From NCBI GenBank assembly GCA_020091685.1, contig CM034613.1:23415461-23479460 (forward strand): 64,000 nt of DNA. Direction: 5' to 3'. The position numbers and the translations under genes are program-made. The first letter of the stretch is position 1. Every line of letters starts with the position of its first letter. Of the stretch, positions 46,790 through 58,474 are shown in pieces. Source of the DNA: Lutjanus erythropterus (lineage: Eukaryota; Chordata; Actinopteri; Lutjaniformes; Lutjanidae). The notes under the pieces are model-generated. The model made no database searches, was not told where the DNA came from, and was given only the letters and a program-made list of their open reading frames with translations.

Positions 46790-47175
46790 ACAAATCTGCT
46801 CACTGTGACTAATTTTTGTGTTTCTTTTTTTTTTTTAAAGAAAAAAAAAATCTAAATTTTCTGATTTCAGCTTCTTAAATGTGAATATTTTCTGGTTTCT
46901 TTACTCTGACAGCAAACTGAATATATTTGAGTTGTGGACAAAAGAAGACACTTTGACTTTGATCAACATTTTCTGACATTTTATTGGCCAAACAACTAAT
47001 TGATTAGTGGAAAAATAATTCCACTTCATCTGTTCTCACATGTTTGGATCTATTTTTCAACTGACAAGATTTGACAGGATTCATTTTTTACTGTTTTCTG
47101 ACATTTTATGAACCAAACAACTAACAATCTATTAATTGAGAAAGTAATCAACAGATTGATCGACTACCTATAAAG
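46790..47175 (+). repeat. Fish dispersed repeat of the AATCGATTAATCG hAT-MITE type
   Basis: Contains tctgatttcagcttcttaaa, tgaatattttctggtttctt, ttgagttgtggacaaaagaa and ccaaacaactaattgattag in the order known from a common teleost MITE. The ends are worn. It sits just before the decayed orphan exon at 47.27 kb. Confidence 0.55.
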
Positions 47176-47267
47176 TCTTTTGTCATTTTTAAAAAGGGGG
47201 TCACTAGGGAAAAAACAAATTTGTTTAGTTACATTTAAGCTTGTGGATTAATTTATCTAGTTTTGAC

Positions 47268-47470
47268 AATTTCTTTCCGGCATTCTCCATTTTTGCATCT
47301 AATTCTCATTCTGCTTATTGGTCTCCTGCATGAAGCCCCTGAGGTTCTCCACAAGTCCCTCCAGTGGCAGAAAGTCAGTGGTGCGTTCGAGGTTTTCTTC
47401 ACTGATGCTAACAGTGGTTCCATGAACGCCCGAACCTTCTGAAGCAACTTCAAATGTAATGAAGAACATA
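47268..47470 (-). pseudogene. Decayed copy of the orphan-gene last exon
   Basis: Minus-strand translation gives VRAFMEPLLASVKKT in one frame and FLPLEGLVENLRGFMQET in another, aligning with IIEPLRALMKKT and FPPLEGLMESVKDFMEKT of the intact copy. A frameshift separates the two and an in-frame stop follows QNEN, so this copy is broken. Confidence 0.55.
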
Positions 47471-48305
47471 ACTTACAAGTGCGCAAAATCAACTTTGTTA
47501 CAGTAGCAAGAGTAAATGTAACTAGTTACTTCCACCCATGAGGGCTGACAGCTGGATGTTGATCAGTTAAAATTATCGTCTAAAAAGCCCAGAAAGGCAC
47601 AGAAACCTCAAGGTGCAATGAAAGGTTATCACACACCTTTACACAACGATGCAAAACATTGCACAGTATTTCACAACTGTCAGTGTTTGCTCAGAATCTG
47701 TTGATGAGCAAACCTGCTCTCTTTCACTTCATTAGAAAAGAAAATCATAAGTGAACTCTGCAGACCGAGCTAATCCTGAAAATCAGCCTGTTGTAGTGTG
47801 ATTAATACGAAGGACTGTATGACGAGGAGGGTGGGGTGTTGGAGGGAGCAGCAGTTTGGTTTGGCATGAACATAACCAGCAGATTGACAAGTGTCTGTGT
47901 TGAAACCTGCAGGGACATTTCTTGGCACAGAGCTGTGAATGGGCCAGTTCACCTAGGGTGTCTTCAGTGCTCTTTCTTTCTTTTGTTCACTTCATGAAAA
48001 ATCCTGTTCTTTGTCTTCGGTTTCATGATCCAGTAAACAAAGTAAGTAGTAGTAGTAGTAATCTCAAGGTTAGAGAGAGGTTGGGAACAGGTTTGGAGAT
48101 TAAATGGAAATGAGTCTTTAATGTCTGATCTCAGTTCTTAATTTTGAGTGTTTGATTCATAAAATCCAGAGCTGGTCCCAGCCTCCATGGGGCCCTAAGT
48201 AAAACTCTGCCAAGGGCCCCTCCTAACTGACCAGAGAACCATGTTCCACACAGTCACACCTGCTACCAAACTGCTGATCCACTGGGATTTTCACACAAAA
48301 CCAAC

Positions 48306-48476
48306 CTTGTTGATGCCAGAGGTCAGAGGAGAATGGTCAGACTGGTTCGAGATGATAGAAGCGCAACAGTGACCCAAATAACCACTCGTTATATCAACGG
48401 TACGCGGAAGAACATCTCCGAATGCACAACGCGTCGAACCTTAAAGCAGATGAGCTGCGGCCGCAGAAGAGACTTA
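48306..48476 (+). pseudogene. Fragment of a second Tc1-type transposase (DNA-binding part)
   Basis: Plus-strand translation reads ARGQRRMVRLVRDDRSATVT, then QITTRY and TTRRTLKQM, matching the helix-turn-helix part of a common fish Tc1-family transposase as I remember it. No catalytic part remains, and no terminal repeat was found near. Confidence 0.5.
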
Positions 48477-49644
48477 AATGTATGAGTGAATCAACTGCAA
48501 GCTTGTATATGTAAAACTTATTTTGTCTCACTGTAGTGTTATTTATTTGGTGAATACCATCAAGTACACAATGAGCTAAGTGTCTTGACTGAAGCCTCAT
48601 CTAAAGCATGATGGTCCTGAAATAAATAATAATACTGAAAATATGCCAATGTTGTGTGTTTATTCTCACATTATTGTTATAAGTGACAGACAGAATATGT
48701 TACTTACTTCCGTTCCTGTTTGCAAACTGAACTTTTGAACTGATTCCGCTTTTTTCCCCGATTATAACAAGAAGACAGAAGACAGAAGGGGAATGACAGG
48801 GAGGTGGAGGGACAGCCAATCAGGAGAGAGAGTGTGTGAGAGAGAGGTTGCACGCAGCAGCATGCACGCCGTTTCTATGTGCCTGTGATGCTTTATGACG
48901 TCCTCCCATGTAAAAACAAATGTGAGCCCCCACCCACATGTGAGGGTGGAGTCTGCAGCTCCACCTGAAACCAGGTAAAAGTTAAAAAAAACAAAACAAA
49001 GAAACAACCCGCACTAGAGAGGGAGAGAGCGTGTGAATGTGGACAGATGTGCCATACTGATATAAAAACATTTTATGATCATAAAATATTATATTATAAT
49101 TGTACACTTATTTGATGCGTGATTTTTTTACTCAATGTATTTAATTACTTCATGATGATTAATTTATCCTCCTCCTTTTCTTTGTATTAATACTAAATAA
49201 ATAAATAGATGCACATAAATAACAACCTTTTCCTAAAAGCCTGCTGGTTCTGTGGTGTTGGAATTTTGAATCTGAAGCCTTCGGTGCGCCATAAAAGCTT
49301 CAGTTGATGGGATGCTTCTGGCCTTAATTCATGAAGGTGTGTGTGTGTGTGAGAGAGAGAGAGGCAGAAAAAAGCTGTTTGTGTCGCTCTGCTGATGTCG
49401 TGATTTTGTTTCTTTTTTTTTCTCTGATTGATAAATTCATTCTTTGATTTCTGAAACAGTTGCCTCATATTCTTGTTATTTAGACTCCATTAAATGTTAT
49501 TTACAGTATTAACTATCTGTAATAGTAACAGTGATTTTCAGAGTCTTCCATGTATTGTATGTTTGAGAAGCTCTACGCTTTTCAGATGCTTTTTGAATCA
49601 TGATGAGGAAGATTAACGTCCTTTGAGTGTCTTAAATAACTTGA

Positions 49645-50472
49645 GCAGTGGTGGGAAGAGTACTGAAAATCTGTACTCAAGTACAAGCACTGTAACATTA
49701 GTAAAATATTCCAAATAAAAGTACTGGTGTTAGAAATATACTTAAGTAAAAATAGAAAGTATTCAAATAGTATTAGTTACTTTTAACTGTTGATGTCACA
49801 GTCAACTTTACAAACTAGGGTTGCAGATTTTGTGCATTTTCCTTCACCAATTTTTGGTTCTGTCAGACAAAACATTAAATTGAATTAAATATCTATGAAC
49901 TCATTTTAATTGGTTAAATTCCTAACAGCACTAAATAGATTAGTGATTAATCATTAAAATCCTGACTGGTGCGTCGTTTTGTTTAGTTTTCATACATATT
50001 TGTTTTCATCTGCCCTAAATGCGTCACCAATGATCTAAATTTAGATAAGCTGCTGTAACAATGCAACATTACCTGATTTGAACCTGGCAGCACAGGAAAA
50101 TACATTCTTTGTTTAAAGCTACATGAAATCTGACTTTCAAGCCCAGCCTTTATTTTATTATTCCCAAAACATATTAACAAGTAGGAAAGTAGACACCTTA
50201 TAGATTTCATTATGGTTTCTGTTTTTTCTTTGTTTTCACTGGCCTGTCTGTGATCAGATCACCTTATCGGCTACTAAAATGCAGATGAAAGGTCTGGATA
50301 TCAATTTAAATTGTAGTCAGTACTCAACTATGATTTTAAAAGTAACTAAGTGGATTACCTCTCTTGATTTGACTTGAAAATCCACTCATAAAAGTACAAA
50401 CACCCCCCAAAAAAGAAAAATACTTAATTACAGCAATTTCAGTTTTTGTAATTAGTTACTTCCACCCCTGAA
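49645..50472. repeat. Fish 'acttaagtac'-type DNA transposon, long copy
   Basis: Starts cagtggtgggaagagtactg with ctgtactcaagtacaag and ends aattagttacttccacccct. The inner block 50230-50310 (gtgatcagatcacctta, aatgcagatgaaaggtctgg) recurs inverted at 43620-43680, so the two belong to one family. Confidence 0.5.
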
Positions 50473-50826
50473 TATGTGTGAACATCTGAGGAAAACTTAA
50501 AAAAACTGGCAATTCTTGAATTAATTGTACATACATATATATATAAACACACAAGTCATATGAAGGGTTCGCCTCACAGGCTGAATCTAGCCCTTCAGCG
50601 TCCCAGTGTTTTTCCCAAATTTCCCACATTTGTCCATTTCATGAAAAAGCCACTTGTTTGACATATTTGAATTCCTAACTTTACAGGTCAGAAATAGAAA
50701 AAAGTAAATATCCAGCCCCTTGGTGCTCTACTTTGTCTTTTTTTTTTTAAATCTGACCCTCTTAAAAAAAAAAAAAAAAGTAATTGAAGTGGCTGAAAGC
50801 ATCATGTAGTGAGTTTTTGATCTTAC

Positions 50827-50925
50827 CTGCGTTGCGACTGGAGGGACAGCTGCTGTGTGAACGGTGGCATAAAATGATAAAATGATAAGCTACATGTGTT
50901 TTTAATACTCCTGGTGTCACCACAC
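50827..50925 (-). promoter_or_regulatory. Duplicated promoter and 5' exon of an orphan-family copy
   Basis: Minus strand: ggtgacaccaggagtatta with a TATA-like TATTAAA (50901-50908), then about 75 bases to the donor CGCAG/gtaaga at 50827. Layout matches the intact copy at 54.6 kb. No leader exon was found downstream, so this promoter may now serve nothing. Confidence 0.35.
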
Positions 50926-52112
50926 CCATAGCACAACTCACTTCTGTCTTTGTGTGTGCATGTGCAGGTGTTCATAGTTGTCTAAGACCGTGACAGCCTG
51001 CTAGACTCTTTATTGTTGTGCATCATTCTGGCAATTCTTCCTCACTGAATTATTTACTAAAATAGTGAGGTAGTGTCACCTCACTGGAATTTACCAACAC
51101 CATTTAGTGTAGGTATGTAGCTACTGCCGTGACAAAAGGTCTCAGAGAACAGGTCAGTGTGGTCTGGACTTAAAACCACAACACCTTGCTGGAAAAAAAT
51201 CAAAAATATTCCAAACCAAGCCAGCATCAAAGAAAGTATCACTGGAGAAGAAACAAGTTCTGCAATACGAAGTTTATTGATCTCTGATTTAATGAAAATC
51301 AACAAGCTTGAGCCAATCCTGGGATTAGACTGAAAAACAACTATCAGTGCACCTTGTTATATACTTTCTGGGGGCTCTAGAGTCTCCCCCTCCTTTAGAC
51401 ATTTTGGTTCAGATGTTACATGAATTTATCTATCCCCTGTCAGTTGATTTCTGGGTTGGCCACATGATAGTGAATATGCTTCTGGCTAAATCCAAGATGA
51501 AATGCCCATAATACCCCTACGGAAAATACCAGGGTGAAACCACACTACTGCATGATGAATGCCCCGATGGAAAATATGCCACTACACTACTGTGAGACAA
51601 ACCAGAACAAATCGGTGTGTACTGCAAACAATGCAACACCACAAAATAAAAAAAATCACTGTATTCTTCTGATTACGGAAACTGAAACAGGTCGTACAGA
51701 AAAAACATGCTTTGATTTCAGCACCTCTGCAGCCTCGAGTTGTGTAACTTCCACAAATGTGTCATCACTGAGCTGCTGTGCTAACATAGCATTACCTGAT
51801 TTGAACCTGGCAGCACAGATAAATAGTCTTTATTTGACTTACAAGCCCGGCCTTTATTTTCTTATTCCCAGAATATACAAGCAATAATTAAGTAGACACA
51901 CATACATAGATTGTATAGAACAAAAACATAACAAACATCTGTTTTTTTTTTTTTTTGTCATTTTGCATTATTTCCGTTTCCCAATGGTTGTAATAGTTGC
52001 ACATTAATACATTTGTCACATACAATACATTACATCACTGTCAGCAGTGAGTCCTTCCCAATAAGAAAGAGGAGCTTCACAGACAGAATATCAGAGATAA
52101 CTGACATGGAAG

Positions 52113-52388
52113 TTACAGTTCAGCTTGTTGCTCCTCAAGGATTTTGATTAAGTTCTTTGCGTTTGTCAGTTTCTTTTCACGCTTCTCTATTTCTTCACCT
52201 AACTCCTCATTCTGCCCGTCTATGTAAGTCTTGGTTTTCTCCATGAAGTCCTTGACGCTCTCCATGAGTCCCTCCAGTGGAGGGAAGTCACCAGGTAGAT
52301 CTTTCGTGGTTTTCTTCATCAGCGCTCTCAGAGGTTCTATGATATTCACGTAGTAATTCATAATTTCTGAACTGGCGGCCATTTGTGC
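52113..52388 (-). CDS. Orphan gene, last exon (91 residues)
   Basis: Acceptor cattag, open frame to a TAA complementary to 52113-52115. It includes FPPLEGLMESVKDFMEKTK, the segment best kept in the decayed copies, and a Lys/Glu-rich C-terminal helix. Confidence 0.65.
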   Translation of the reverse strand, partial: AQMAASSEIMNYYVNIIEPLRALMKKTTKDLPGDFPPLEGLMESVKDFMEKTKTYIDGQNEELGEEIEKREKKLTNAKNLIKILEEQQAEL

Positions 52389-54496
52389 CTAATGGAGGGG
52401 GGGGTGCGTTATGTTATTACACTGCCACACTTGTGAATGAGTTACTGAAGTTACTGCAGTGCAATTTTTGTGAGCATGGGAGCAACACTGAAACTGACTG
52501 ACTGACTCACCTTCTCATAGTCCAGTTCTTGTTGAACCTTCTGAACCGTTTTCTTGAGCTTTTCCTGCAGATCCAGGGTGAGAATCAACATTTGGTGACA
52601 TGAAAGACTGACCGCAGGTCTACTTAAGAACATAAGAACATAAATGAGCTAACAGCTGCCTGTCCGTCAGCTAAATCTATACATTCATCATCAAACACAC
52701 CTTATAGCATTTTATGACAAAGTCCAAATGGTTCTACTTTATTTGAGGTCAAGCGAATTATTCTGCACAATGTTTCTTTAAATTTCATGATGTCAATTTC
52801 TCATGACAAAGATTTCAAACAGTATCAACTTTGCAGTAAAGGTGGTACAGTTCTTCTCCATCGATTTGGCTCGTCTTTACAGTCTCTGACCTCAGAGCCG
52901 GTCCCGACCTCCCTAAGCAAAATTCAGCTAAGGGGCCCCTCCGAACCGACCGGAGAACAATGTGAACCATTTGCCACACGGTCACACCTCCCACTGCAAC
53001 CCCCCCTCCTTTAAAACAGTTTGCCCCATCTGTCGGTCAAAAAATAAGCAAATCCATGCAGAATAGAATGACGTACAAAAATAAACTATATATTAAACAG
53101 CCTATTTTGTATAGAATCTTAAGATGCACGAATATTAACATTATCAAGAAATTCTAGAACCTATAAAATGTAGGAAATGGTAAAACATAACACTGGACTT
53201 TGCCTCTGCTGCCCGGTAATTAGTCAGTTAATCAATTTTAAATATATTAATCAATTAATATCCAGAGTTATAATCATTGGTGGACTGGTAACTAAGTACT
53301 TATACTTTATTTGCATATTTCTATTTTATCCAATGTTATACTTTCCATTGCATCCCGGAGGCAGATATTGTATTTTTTTAATGCACAAAGCTGAAAAAAA
53401 AAGATTATTCTCTGCACATTCAGTGACATATTTTTACAGTGTGGATCTGATTGATTGAGAGACATCATTGTCTTGTTTAAGATTATTTGCAAGGTGCTAC
53501 TGGCGTATAATTAATAAATGCATTCCACTTAGGGGAGGTCCCTATACCCATTATATTTACACCCACATGTGTTTTTCTTGCTCTAACAAGTCAAAATGCC
53601 TGTTGTGTAACCAGTCCATGGTCTGGACAGACAGACCGGTCCACAGAGGTTGGTGCTTGAAGGCGTCACAAGTTTCATTTCATGGATGTGCGTATGAAGG
53701 CAGGTTCACGCACGATGCATTTGTACTTTCCGACCTGCAGGTTATAAACGTTGTTTGTCAAACATCATAACTAATTATATGTCACTGTCACTTCTGTGAG
53801 CCACAAAGTCAAGAACAACCCTGCAGGCACGACAAAGAAGTAAAACTGTAAGTGCAGGTGTCACAACTGGTTTCTGTGATATTATATATTATACATGCAA
53901 ATTATATATTATACATGCACATTATATATATATATATATATATATGCAAAATCGAGTTAGCATTATCTTACAGCAGCCAGCTGCACTTATGAAATCTGCT
54001 TGTTAGTTATTATTTTAGCCAACAAAATCCACCGTAGTCAGCTAGAAATGAGAATCTGCTCGTTTACATCTCTACACATTCAAAGACCTCGTGTTTCAAG
54101 TAGTATTCCTGATTTCAATGTTAAATCTGCCGCTGTTATCACTGTAAACTGCATAAATGCAGTGTGAGAATGGAAAGTTTGGCAGGACTGAAGAGGACCA
54201 GGCTTAGCGAAGGGTCAGTTGATCAATGTACCACAGCCATAACACTTAACAGAAAGGTCGTCGATATGTGGTTATGACAGTCTAATGACACCCATACAAA
54301 TAAAATGTTACCACATTGTTTTCTACAGCTAAAGAAAGATGAGCAAGAACGTATTTACCAGTTTGTTTTTGTCGATCAGTGAACTTGTGAGACAGACCAG
54401 ACACAGCAGAGTGGAGATGAAGAACAGGCCTTTGGTGCTTCTGACACCAGCAGGTCCTCTGCTTCTGGACAAAGATGCTGCTGCTGCGGCCATCAT
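52113..54496 (-). CDS. Uncharacterised 155-aa protein: signal peptide/anchor plus charged helices
   Basis: I do not recognise this family. Three phase-0 exons on the minus strand: 54359-54496, 52511-52564, 52113-52388, with clean borders (cag or tag acceptors; gtaaat and gtgagt donors). Residues 1-22 are Ala then Arg/Lys rich; 23-40 (GLFFISTLLCLVCLTSSL) form a hydrophobic helix fitting a signal peptide or type II anchor. Residues 47-64 and about 110-155 are Lys/Glu-rich and likely helical or coiled-coil, ending EEQQAEL. A TATA promoter with a spliced noncoding first exon sits upstream (54600-54681). Two decayed copies of the last exon lie at 47.3 and 45.8 kb, so this is a small tandem family. 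Apolipoprotein-like or other secreted helical roles are possible but not shown. Confidence 0.62.
52511..52564 (-). CDS. Orphan gene, middle exon (18 codons)
   Basis: Between ctgcag and gtgagt, phase 0 on both sides. It encodes a charged helix, EKLKKTVQKVQQELDYEK, with leucine/valine spaced as in coiled coils. Confidence 0.58.
53922..53945. repeat. (AT)n microsatellite with 22-base tandem flank
   Basis: AT run preceded by two tandem copies of an attatatattatacatgca unit (53880-53920), in the intron of the orphan gene. Confidence 0.8.
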
Positions 54497-54500
54497 TGTT
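54359..54500 (-). CDS. Orphan gene, first coding exon (hydrophobic leader)
   Basis: Acceptor tatttag, two adjacent ATG codons (the first at 54494-54496), 46 codons, donor CTG/gtaaat. It carries the basic N-tail and hydrophobic helix. Confidence 0.6.
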
Positions 54501-54599
54501 CTAAATAAACCGATAGAGCATCAAGAATTAATGAAGAGTTGAAAAGCAAATGCAGAAGCTGCGATTTTTAAATATTATGACATGAGTTTCTGTTCTTAC

Positions 54600-54650
54600 C
54601 TGCTGAGTGAATGGATGGAGAGCTGCTCTACAGGTGGTGAACGAAAAAAT
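54600..54650 (-). other. Noncoding first exon of the orphan gene (inferred)
   Basis: About 30 bases downstream of a TATA box (minus strand) the DNA leads to a good donor, TCAGCAG/gtaaga at 54600, followed 99 bases later by the acceptor of the first coding exon. The start point is inferred from TATA spacing. Confidence 0.45.
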
Positions 54651-54675
54651 GACAAATTAACACAGCACTGAATGC

Positions 54676-54681
54676 TTTATA
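54676..54681 (-). promoter_or_regulatory. TATA box of the orphan gene
   Basis: TATAAA on the minus strand within caggagtgtataaagcat. Nearly the same string (caggagtatataaagcat) recurs at 46.07 kb and a weaker one at 50.90 kb, which argues for a copied core promoter. Confidence 0.5.
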
Positions 54682-55309
54682 CACTCCTGAAGTCACCTCC
54701 CCCTCACCACAACTCACCTGTAAGTGTATCTACATCTACCTGCCGCTTCAGTTTTAGTTTTACTTTTATTTACAGAAACTGTAAGCGACTTTACAGTAAA
54801 AGACAACCATGAGTTGCTGTAGATACATGAATCAGAACACAAACTCCTTGACAACAAACCAGACAAACCTGTTCAGTTATGTGGTGCAAACATTAATGCA
54901 ACACAGACTATAGTTGAGCAACACGTTATGTTTTGATGGGTAAATCTGGGGGTCATTTCATTGTCTATTCAGTAGTAGAACTGCTCACCTTTTTTTTCTT
55001 CTGTGTTCTTCTGTTTGTCCTCAGAGTCTTTCTGTACCTGGTGATGTCGTCAGACAGCGACTGAATCCTAAAAACGATAGTCTGGAACTGGAATTTCCTG
55101 TAAGAACAGTTAAAAAAAATAAAGAATCTGTGACACCATCACATGATTTATGATAAGAGTCCTAGTGTTTTAGTTCCCTTTAATTCCATCTTAAAACCAC
55201 TTCCACTTTTCATTTCATGTCAAGGAGGCACCATTATAGGAAATTATAACCTGAGAGATGAGGGTGCTCTCCTTCAATTGAAATATATTTGTTTGGACAC
55301 AGCATGGAA

Positions 55310-55590
55310 ATGCAGTCAACAACAAAAAGAACAGTTATTGTCATTTTCTGACGTAAGTGTATTAAAATCACCAAATAAAATTAGATTGAAGCCAACTGTA
55401 AGGAATTCTCCAACTCTGTTAAACAACTGAGATTTATTTCTGTCTCCAGGGGCAGTATATACATTAATTATGTGATATTTTTCACCCTGATAAAAACAAT
55501 CCAACATTAAAAGCCTACCATGAATTATTTCTCTTTTTCTAATTTTAATAACATCTTGAGATTTAATTTTGTCTGCTGTTGCCATTACCG
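55310..55590 (-). pseudogene. LINE endonuclease fragment
   Basis: Minus-strand frame includes YHIINVYTAPGDRNKSQLF and LILFGDFNTL. The N-V-Y and G-D-F-N motifs are those of the APE-type endonuclease at the start of LINE ORF2. About 89 residues remain, with no reverse transcriptase nearby. Confidence 0.7.
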
Positions 55591-55714
55591 AGTTTTGTTT
55601 TGTTTTTTTAATGGATCTTTTACATCAATCCTGGCTGAGAGCGGGTACTGTGATTGGTTTCGTCTTGTGCAGAACACAGCGTGTGGCCAATCGCATTTTA
55701 GAAAAGAAAAAAAC

Positions 55715-55910
55715 AGCATCAGCTGACTTCAAAGTTATGCTTAGACTAAAAGTAACGAGTAACGACAACCTTCCTAGAAACGTAGTGGAGACAAAAGTAC
55801 AATATTTGTCTTTGAAATGTAGTGGAGTGAAAGTCATAAGTTTCCAAAAAGACAAATACTTAAGTAAAGTGCTGAAGTAAATGTACTTCTTTACTCTCCA
55901 CCACTGGATG
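55715..55910. repeat. Another 'acttaagtac'-type repeat end
   Basis: Contains aaagtaacgagtaacgacaa, aatacttaagtaaagtgctg and actctccaccactgg, the right end of the fish repeat whose full form starts with agtggtggaaagtaac. Confidence 0.45.
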
Positions 55911-57969
55911 TAGGTTTTATAAAGTTTTCAGTGTGTTTTAAATATGAATTAACCACAACCATGAGAGATACTACATCCTTGGGCATACAGTCACAAATGT
56001 GCCCAAACAATAGGTTGATCTGTCAATATATCAATATTATATCGACACTGTGATATTTGACTGGATAGTGTTGACATGTTCAGCATCTTCAATCAGCTGT
56101 GCCACAGCGAGTCTGTGACAAGTGCTTCCAGTTTGCAGATGGTGGCTAAATCTGTCCACACAAAGGTGATCCTTTCAGCAGATATTTAGTAACAGCTAGA
56201 TTGAGCTAACAAAGCAGTTTTGTGTGTGTGTGTGTGGTTTTTATTCAGTTTGGGAAATTCCACAATAAGTTTCTAGACTTTTTTGACCGTGACGGCACGA
56301 GGGGTGGCCTGCAGCATGTGAATGTACCATTTCTCAATCCTACTTTTATTACTAATACATTATCTTGCATTTTCTTACATTCATACATTTAGATTTTTTA
56401 TCCAGAGAGTAAATGGCCATAGAAATCATAAACCAAGAGACTGACGCCACACAAAAATAATATCAAGAATCAAGAAACCGGGACTGTCTTAGTGAAATCT
56501 GTTTCCGCCTCCTCATTAACCCTGACATAAATGACTTTATCTAGTCTAAACCCCATGTCTCACATTATCTCGTGGTCTGAACAGAGTGAGTTTATTTCAG
56601 ATTTATTGGAGGCTTCATAATGGTATTTTCCCCTCTGTAGTTTCATTTATAGACACTCACAAATCAAACAATCGTCAGTGAATACAGTGATTTTCACTCT
56701 GGCAGCTCCCTCACATGGCGTGTACATGTTCAAAACCTCTGTTAACAAAGGATGTGTTTACTGAGAAGGCTTTACAGTGTAAACAGAAAATGTTTTTAGG
56801 GAGTGGAATGCAATATGACAAGTACGGTATGGTATCTGAGGGTTGGCTAAGAACAACATGTTTTTATACTGCGGTTGACCGGTGCAGTCTGGCAGTGTTT
56901 TGATCTAGAAAATGAATAATAAAGTTGTGTGTAGGTTGCGTGAGAATAAACTGACATATAATCACTGCTGTTGTTGCAATGTTAGCCACACTACAAACCA
57001 AGAGACTGTAAGTTAATTATACCAGGAGGACGGTGGTGGTCCAAAACTATAAGCAACTTTCTCTTATGGCAATAAATTGGACTTGGTATTGTGGATTATT
57101 TCACACAAAGCAGAGCCAGGATAAAATGCATTGCGACTATTTTATGATTAATTTAGGCTTATAAGGTCCTCTGTGATTTCAATTGGAACAATTGTTAAAT
57201 GACCTTAAACAAGCCACAATTTAAGCGTGCAGGTGCGCATCCAGCACTCACAAAAACAGGTGTACACCTCTGACTATGGGAGAGGCAACAGAGTAATCCC
57301 TTGTTTATCCACAATGTCTGCAAAGACGATGCAGCTCATCACAGCAATGACTTCAATAGATATACATGCATGCTTACCATGTAAAAAGAAGCCTGTGAAA
57401 ACCCTGCACCTCCATACTAATAATTTTCTGGCACTTGCACTAGTAACAGTATTTCGGTGATGAGAATACTGCAAACTGACTATTTGTTATCTGCATGTTA
57501 ACACTTGATTTTATTGTTTGAAGCTGGCCGATTTTACTTGGTTTTATTATTTGAAACTGTTGTCTTAGTTGTTATTATTATTACTGTTATTATTATTACA
57601 TATACTGCCTAGATTTACAAGTTGATCGTAGTTTTGGGAGCCTCCGTTGGAAACTGGACACAAAATGGCAACCGCCTGGTCACAATCTTTCTCTTTTTAC
57701 AGCCATACAGCACACTAAAATATGTTTCTGAAAACATTTCAGGTGAGAAATAGGCAACTTTATTGAGTAAACCAAGTGCACATGTGTGACCTCTAGTGGC
57801 AGTGAATGCACCGCCAACATAACAGATGTTTTTTTTTTCAGATACTTGACAACAGGAAGAGAAGTATGACAAATATAATATTATAAGTATTGCTCCAGCA
57901 TGAAATAGAAATTTTGTCAGTCTCCCATACATTTGATGCTTTTAGCTAACAGATTTTGGTGGTCTACAG
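55911..57969. other. No gene recognised between the orphan family and the second sulfotransferase
   Basis: AT-rich DNA with short worn repeats (for example the sulfate-gene-unrelated atatcaatattatatcg motif near 56028). No frame here carries a recognisable domain. Confidence 0.5.
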
Positions 57970-58203
57970 CAGTGGTTCTCAACGTGGTGGTTGGAACCCT
58001 TAAGGGGGACCATGTGACAATTTCTAGGGGTCCCCAGATGGTTTTGGAGAATAAAACACTAACATCTTGTGGCAAGAATAATGAAAGCAGAGTCAGGAGG
58101 CAACTTTTTACATGTCTTCTACAGTAATTCAGAGGATGGGGTTGCAAACACCAACCAGATTGTTCTGGAGGGGGTTGCGACTCAAAAAGACTGAGAACCA
58201 CTG
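57970..58203. mobile_element. hAT-like MITE
   Basis: Ends cagtggttctcaacgtggtg and gactgagaaccactg are inverted repeats of the CAGTGGTTCTCA type typical of hAT elements. The flanks gtctacag and gtgtaaaa may be a worn 8-base target duplication (5 of 8 match). It lies in the 3' flank of CHST12-like gene 2. Confidence 0.7.
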
Positions 58204-58233
58204 GTGTAAAATTGTCCAAGTCATGACTTCATC

Positions 58234-58474
58234 TCAACCGTCAAGCAACTCGCTCGGCTTTCTGTAGCCAAAAAGCATGAAGTCCCATTTATACAGCTGG
58301 TACAGCTTCCTCCTGTCCTCTAGGGACACCGTTCTGTACCAGTCCAACTCAGAATCAGGAGACGTCATGTTTTCATAGGAAGGAGGGAACTTAATGTCAC
58401 CCTGCAGCTTTAAGATCTTCAGCAGCTGCTCAGCGTCCTCTTGAAGAGTCTCTTGATGGCCAATAAAATCATAC
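58234..58474 (-). CDS. CHST12-like gene 2, last exon
   Basis: Begins after ttctcag, encodes YDFIGHQETLQEDAEQLL and ends with a TGA complementary to 58234-58236. The insertion of a hAT-like MITE begins 31 bases past the stop. Confidence 0.92.

Noticed and set aside
50700..50820. Leader exon of the orphan-family copy under the 50.9 kb promoter
   Set aside because: Only about 18 bases (cagccccttggtgctctac) resemble the intact leader exon; no frame or splice sites remain.
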